DNA of 64,000 nucleotides from Tyto alba (Eukaryota > Chordata > Aves > Strigiformes > Tytonidae): contig NW_024881316.1 in assembly GCF_018691265.1 (NCBI RefSeq), positions 5,914,819-5,978,818 on the forward strand, in the 5' to 3' direction. Each line of letters opens with the position of its first letter. The first letter of the stretch is position 1. Below, one piece after another: positions 61,001 through 64,000 of this stretch. A model generated the notes under the pieces. That model did not search any database. It was not told where the DNA came from and saw only the letters and a list, made by a program, of their open reading frames with translations. The translations under genes were made by a program, and so were the position numbers.

Positions 61001-61226
61001 CGCGGGTTTATGGCTGCTTTCTTTTCTAGATGGCTTTTCGGTCAAGACTGTGAATGGGATGTTGTATAATCCCCTCTCGGGGTCATGGAGCTGGATGGAA
61101 AGCACGAGCGTTAACTATGCAGTGCACGCTGTGAAATCTGGGGCTCAGGGACAGCGGAGCCCGACAGACGCCCCGTCAGAGCCAGAAAGGGAAGAGTCCT
61201 CAGCCACAGCTGGCTCTGCCGTGTGA
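54509..61226 (+). CDS. COQ3: COQ3, mitochondrial ubiquinone biosynthesis O-methyltransferase, 7 coding exons
   Basis: COQ3 performs both O-methylations of coenzyme Q synthesis with S-adenosylmethionine, in the mitochondrial matrix as part of the COQ complex. Exons are 54509-54593, 55437-55554, 55922-56074, 56237-56336, 57947-58189, 59365-59524 and 61030-61226 (TGA at 61,224). Phases join, totalling 1056 nt and 351 residues against about 369 in human. The N-terminus (MSAAMWGGGGAARARALTRA) is an Arg-rich mitochondrial presequence. Translation may instead start at the second ATG (54,521), which matches the human MW start. FRRLAHKWWDEEG and LHSMNDIRVPFIR are COQ3/UbiG hallmarks. Residues 140-148 (ILDVGCGGG) are SAM motif I, GIDP is the acidic loop, and FDVIVASEVVEHV and VLKPEGSLFITTINKT follow. 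The C-terminus is diverged from human after AVHAVK. Confidence 0.95.
55437..55554 (+). CDS. COQ3: COQ3 exon 2
   Basis: The acceptor is tttatttatgcag|atgacc and the donor is agcat|gtaagt; 118 nt. It encodes DHADLSFQTGLRVTPQNYHW and a Ser/Thr-rich continuation. This is the poorly conserved region after the presequence, assigned by phase and position. Confidence 0.82.
55922..56074 (+). CDS. COQ3: COQ3 exon 3
   Basis: The acceptor is cgttatttag|gctcac and the donor is tttattag|gtatgg; 153 nt. It encodes SSVDSEEMKKFRRLAHKWWD and EGEYSALHSMNDIRVPFI, strongly matching the UbiG/COQ3 N-terminal signature. Confidence 0.95.
56237..56336 (+). CDS. COQ3: COQ3 exon 4 (SAM motif I)
   Basis: The acceptor is ttgtctttcag|agatac and the donor is agtgag|gtaaga; 100 nt. 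It encodes GIKILDVGCGGGLLSE, the glycine-rich S-adenosylmethionine-binding loop. Confidence 0.95.
56680..56705 (+). repeat. Poly(T) tract in COQ3 intron 4
   Basis: About 24 consecutive T, with no attached element recognised. Confidence 0.85.
57947..58189 (+). CDS. COQ3: COQ3 exon 5
   Basis: The acceptor is gtattattag|ccttta and the donor is ttaaag|gtaaga; 81 codons in phase 0/0. It encodes PLGRLGASVTGIDPLEDNIR, then KSFDPVLAKRIRY and ETFDVIVASEVVEHVADLEM. Confidence 0.95.
59365..59524 (+). CDS. COQ3: COQ3 exon 6
   Basis: The acceptor is attttcattag|cctgaa and the donor is gaatcaa|gtaagt; 160 nt. It encodes PEGSLFITTINKTQLSYVLG and EGTHEWEKFVPPEELERLLE. The frame stays open past the donor to 59,796, so intron retention would give a different C-terminus. 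Confidence 0.94.
61030..61226 (+). CDS. COQ3: COQ3 exon 7 (terminal)
   Basis: The acceptor is ttcttttctag|atggct and the stop TGA is at 61,224-61,226. It encodes NGFSVKTVNGMLYNPLSGSW and STSVNYAVHAVKSG, then a Ser/Glu/Pro-rich tail of about 30 residues without clear similarity to the human end. Confidence 0.93.
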
Positions 61227-61315
61227 CAGAGGTGTGAGGCGATGGACGGCCACCAGCAACAGGAAAGGGGGTTTTACCCAGATGGACATAATAAAACATT
61301 TTGTAATAACAAGCT
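61227..61315 (+). terminator. COQ3: COQ3 3' UTR and polyadenylation signal
   Basis: AATAAA at 61,290-61,295 (acataataaaacat) lies only 64 bases after the stop, followed by a TG/T-rich stretch. This predicts a very short 3' UTR. Confidence 0.7.
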
Positions 61316-61375
61316 TGCTGTTTGCATTAGTGATGCTTATACTGGTTGTGGCCAAATATTTTAGTGCAGTCTCAG

Positions 61376-61448
61376 AAAAAAAAAAAAAAAAAAAACCAAA
61401 AAAACCAAAACAAAACAACAAACAAAAAAAAGCAAACAAACAAAAACA
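61376..61448 (+). repeat. A-rich / (CAAA)n-like low-complexity tract
   Basis: About 19 A followed by mixed AAACC, AAAAC and CAAA units, just downstream of COQ3. It looks like a degenerated A tail or simple repeat. Confidence 0.8.
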
Positions 61449-61449
61449 A

Positions 61450-64000
61450 GTGCCCATTATCTCAGGGATCTTTTAAAATTGAAATGAGCAAAGCTTCTGA
61501 AGAATATTTTAATCAGAAAGTAGTTTCAAATTGTTGGACAGGGAAATGCAAATTCTTTTGTCAATAGCTCAGAGGAAGCTCTTGTACACGTTGGCATTTT
61601 CAGTCCTACCAGGAAAACTCAGATTTCCGTGGAATAACAGCTTAAATGCAGAATGAGTTAAAAAAAACCAACGTGTGATGAATAAAATGCCTTAGGTATT
61701 TAAGTTACTCAGTTAAAATATACAAAACACTTAAAAAACACAAACACTTGTTTTTATATTATGCCTTCTCCCTGAGAGGAGGGGATTAAAAAAAAAAAAA
61801 AAACAGAGCAGCAAACCTTTTTTGTTGGGTCATGCTATTTCTGCAGTTGTTGTGAGCTAACTGTGCAGTGGAAGAAGAATCTCCTAGACCGAAGTGCCTC
61901 AGCTGTTAGAAGCTTCTTCACCATAAAGGGACTTGGATCTGTGCCTATTATTTCAACTTTTGCCCTCTGCCCAAATTAAAGGGAAGTTGCAGGTAGAATT
62001 TTACCAAATTTTACCAGAGCTTTATGGTAGAAAAATGATCCATTAGCAGTCTGGCTGAGAACTGAAGTGCCGTACCTACTCAGTCTTAAAGTTCTAGTGC
62101 CAGGGTAAGGAAAAGTTGATTTACAATGAAATAGAACTTTCTAAATAAATGGTCTTGTGTGTGTCCCCATGTATCTCTTCTCTCTCCTTTCAGCTTGTAT
62201 ACGGGTACAGGGGTGGTCTGGCTGTGTTTGCAGGGATGAAGATTAAAGTCTTTGCTTTGGTGTTTTATTCTTTCTTTTTTTTTTTTTTTTTTTTTTTTTT
62301 TTGTTACTTGTGCATTTCTCCTGCTGTAGAGGTTTGGCGGGCTAAATTATCGTTTTAATATTTGCATACTTGCTGCTTTGCTGTATCCGCATCTTGCCTT
62401 GGGATCCGAGTTTCATGACGGACCTGATGATGCCCGGAAGAATATAGTTAATTTAGAATGGAAATAATAGTATTTCATAGGTATTAAGACTAAAAAGGAT
62501 TATCTGGTGTGATCATTTACATGACAGTAAGTTCTGCTTCATAATATTTCTTGGGGCTATACCTTGGCTTTGAGAAGAAGATTCATCTTCACGTAGAATT
62601 TAGTGTTGGAGAAGCCACTATGTCAGTAAGTAAATCGTTCCAGAAATTCATCAGTTGAAGTAGTCTACCTCAGATCCCAACCAGTGATGTTTTAACGTCT
62701 TCACTTTTTAGGTCAAGGACCTCTCTTATCAGCTGTAGTTTTGAGTCAAGTCGCCCCTTAATTTTCTCCTAAGTAGATGGACTGGGATTACCTCTACAGC
62801 TATTACCACTACGGCGTAAGTTTCTGAGTGGGATATAAAATTTTGCGGTGAGCATCCGTTCTGAAGCATGACAGTGGAAATTGGATGCAGCCTTTCAGTA
62901 ACGGCCTCGCTAACGCCGTCGGCGGGGGGAGCACGCCCTCGTGCCCTTTCTGCCTGACATTCTGCGTGGGGGTCTGCTCCACCGCTCGTGCGTGCCCCGG
63001 GGCGCGTGGCGTTCGGGACGGGAGTGACGCTGGGGAAAACCTGGAGCCCGGGCAGATAACCAGCAGTCTTTGTTCCTAACGGTGTGCTGAGGCATGTTAA
63101 ACCATGCGGCTTAAGTGAGTTCCCCATACCAAGTTACCAGCTTCAATCGAAGTTATTAGTATGACCGCTTGTTTCAAAATTTACCAACAGTGAATTGCAA
63201 GAAACAGTACCTGAAAAGCACCGAGACCTGGACAGATTCTTGGGGTAGCCCCCTAGAAACATCCGAGGAGGAGGAAGAGGACAATCCCCTCCTTCACCTA
63301 TTTGTTTTGAGACCTGTCAAGTGAAATAAAACTAATGTAGATAAACTGGAATAGAGCAGCTGATTTTTGTTGGCTTTAAAAGCCCCAATGGCAGATGTTT
63401 GCGTGACCAGCTGTCATCTCAGCTTTCACACCCTTCCCTTCCAACTTGCTTGGAGTTTTTTATGAAACTGTGAGCCACCTGGGGAAGGAACCATTTTTAT
63501 TCACTGCTATTTTTGTTGCAGTCAGCACAAAAAGCCTTTGATGCTGCTTGGGGTTTGCTCCCAGGCTCACAAGAGGGATCACGTACCTAATTAACAATGG
63601 CTGACGCTTAAGCAACAAGCACGTGGACCTGGTTGGCCGTGGATACCCCCTGGTTTTGACAAAAACCTTATCACAAGCACCTTTCTGCTCCTACACGTGC
63701 ACAGGAGCCCTGTTAATCCGGGAGAGTTTAGTGAGTGGCGACTGTTTGAACCGGTCCTTGCACCCGTGGCGTGACTCCAGATGTCCCGATATGCTCCGTC
63801 CTCAGTCACTAGCCCTCAGCTTTCCTCTCCTGGTGAAAAATCCTAACTATTCTGGCTGTATTTCATCCCTCTGGTTAAAACAACCTCTTTTGAAGCTAGA
63901 AAGTAAATGATTGCACCAGAGATAATTTCAGTGAGATAACGAACAGTGCAAGAATATCCTACACCTTGGGTTTTTTGCCCTTTTTTTTAAATTTTATTCT
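61450..64000. other. Downstream of COQ3, no gene recognised
   Basis: Nothing coding is supported on either strand. It holds a T tract (about 62,271-62,302) and a short CpG-rich patch (about 62,900-63,020). In human the next gene in this direction is FAXC, tens of kb away, and none of its exons is seen here. Confidence 0.55.
62271..62302 (+). repeat. Poly(T) tract
   Basis: About 28 nearly continuous T downstream of COQ3. Confidence 0.85.

Noticed and set aside
62729..63127. 132-residue minus-strand ORF and the CpG-rich patch at 62.9-63.0 kb as a possible FAXC or other gene start
   Set aside because: The patch is short, the ORF does not resemble FAXC, FAXC would be on the + strand, and no good donor follows.
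1..64000. CRISPR arrays, operons, insertion sequences, tRNA or rRNA genes
   Set aside because: None seen. The gene structures and repeats are those of a vertebrate nuclear genome.

Overview
The window is vertebrate nuclear DNA, most likely from a bird. It has split genes with GT-AG introns and CpG-island promoters. It also carries two clear CR1 LINE 3' ends (about 21,905-22,349 and 53,395-54,228), and CR1 is the dominant retrotransposon of birds and reptiles. There is no bacterial, plasmid or viral architecture.

Three protein-coding genes lie head to tail on the + strand, in the same relative order and orientation as on human chromosome 6q16 (USP45 - PNISR - COQ3). (1) The 3' part of USP45 (839-13,616) is a ubiquitin-specific protease. 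Nine coding exons encode the last 505 residues, including the zinc-ribbon cysteines and the His/Asp part of the catalytic triad. The N-terminus and Cys box lie upstream of the window. (2) A complete PNISR (SFRS18) has a CpG-island promoter and non-coding first exon at about 20.8 kb, a 12.8-kb first intron, and 11 coding exons from 33,783 to 49,054 encoding 823 residues with a large C-terminal RS domain. (3) A complete COQ3 (54,509-61,226) has 7 coding exons encoding 351 residues. It is the mitochondrial O-methyltransferase of ubiquinone synthesis.

Exon boundaries were read by hand from splice sites and reading phase. All internal phases are consistent: the coding totals are 1518, 2472 and 1056 nt, each divisible by three. 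The three genes act in separate processes (deubiquitination, splicing-linked RNA biology, coenzyme Q synthesis). They are a conserved synteny block, not an operon.

The least expected signal is on the minus strand, divergent from the PNISR promoter. Three putative exons (20,597-20,543; 20,420-20,290; 20,012-19,830) join in phase into a 122-codon ORF. It has a Kozak-type ATG in the CpG island, a basic, Ala/Arg-rich, mitochondrial-presequence-like N-terminus and a hydrophobic C-terminal segment. I do not recognise the product. A second minus-strand candidate terminal exon (52,140-52,023) encodes a short amphipathic helix and lies beside an extra GC-rich island between PNISR and COQ3. Both are hypotheses.

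The rest is intron and intergenic sequence with simple repeats, CR1 remains and one possible tRNA-derived SINE relic. I see no gene in 13.93-19.8 kb or downstream of COQ3 (61.3-64 kb).
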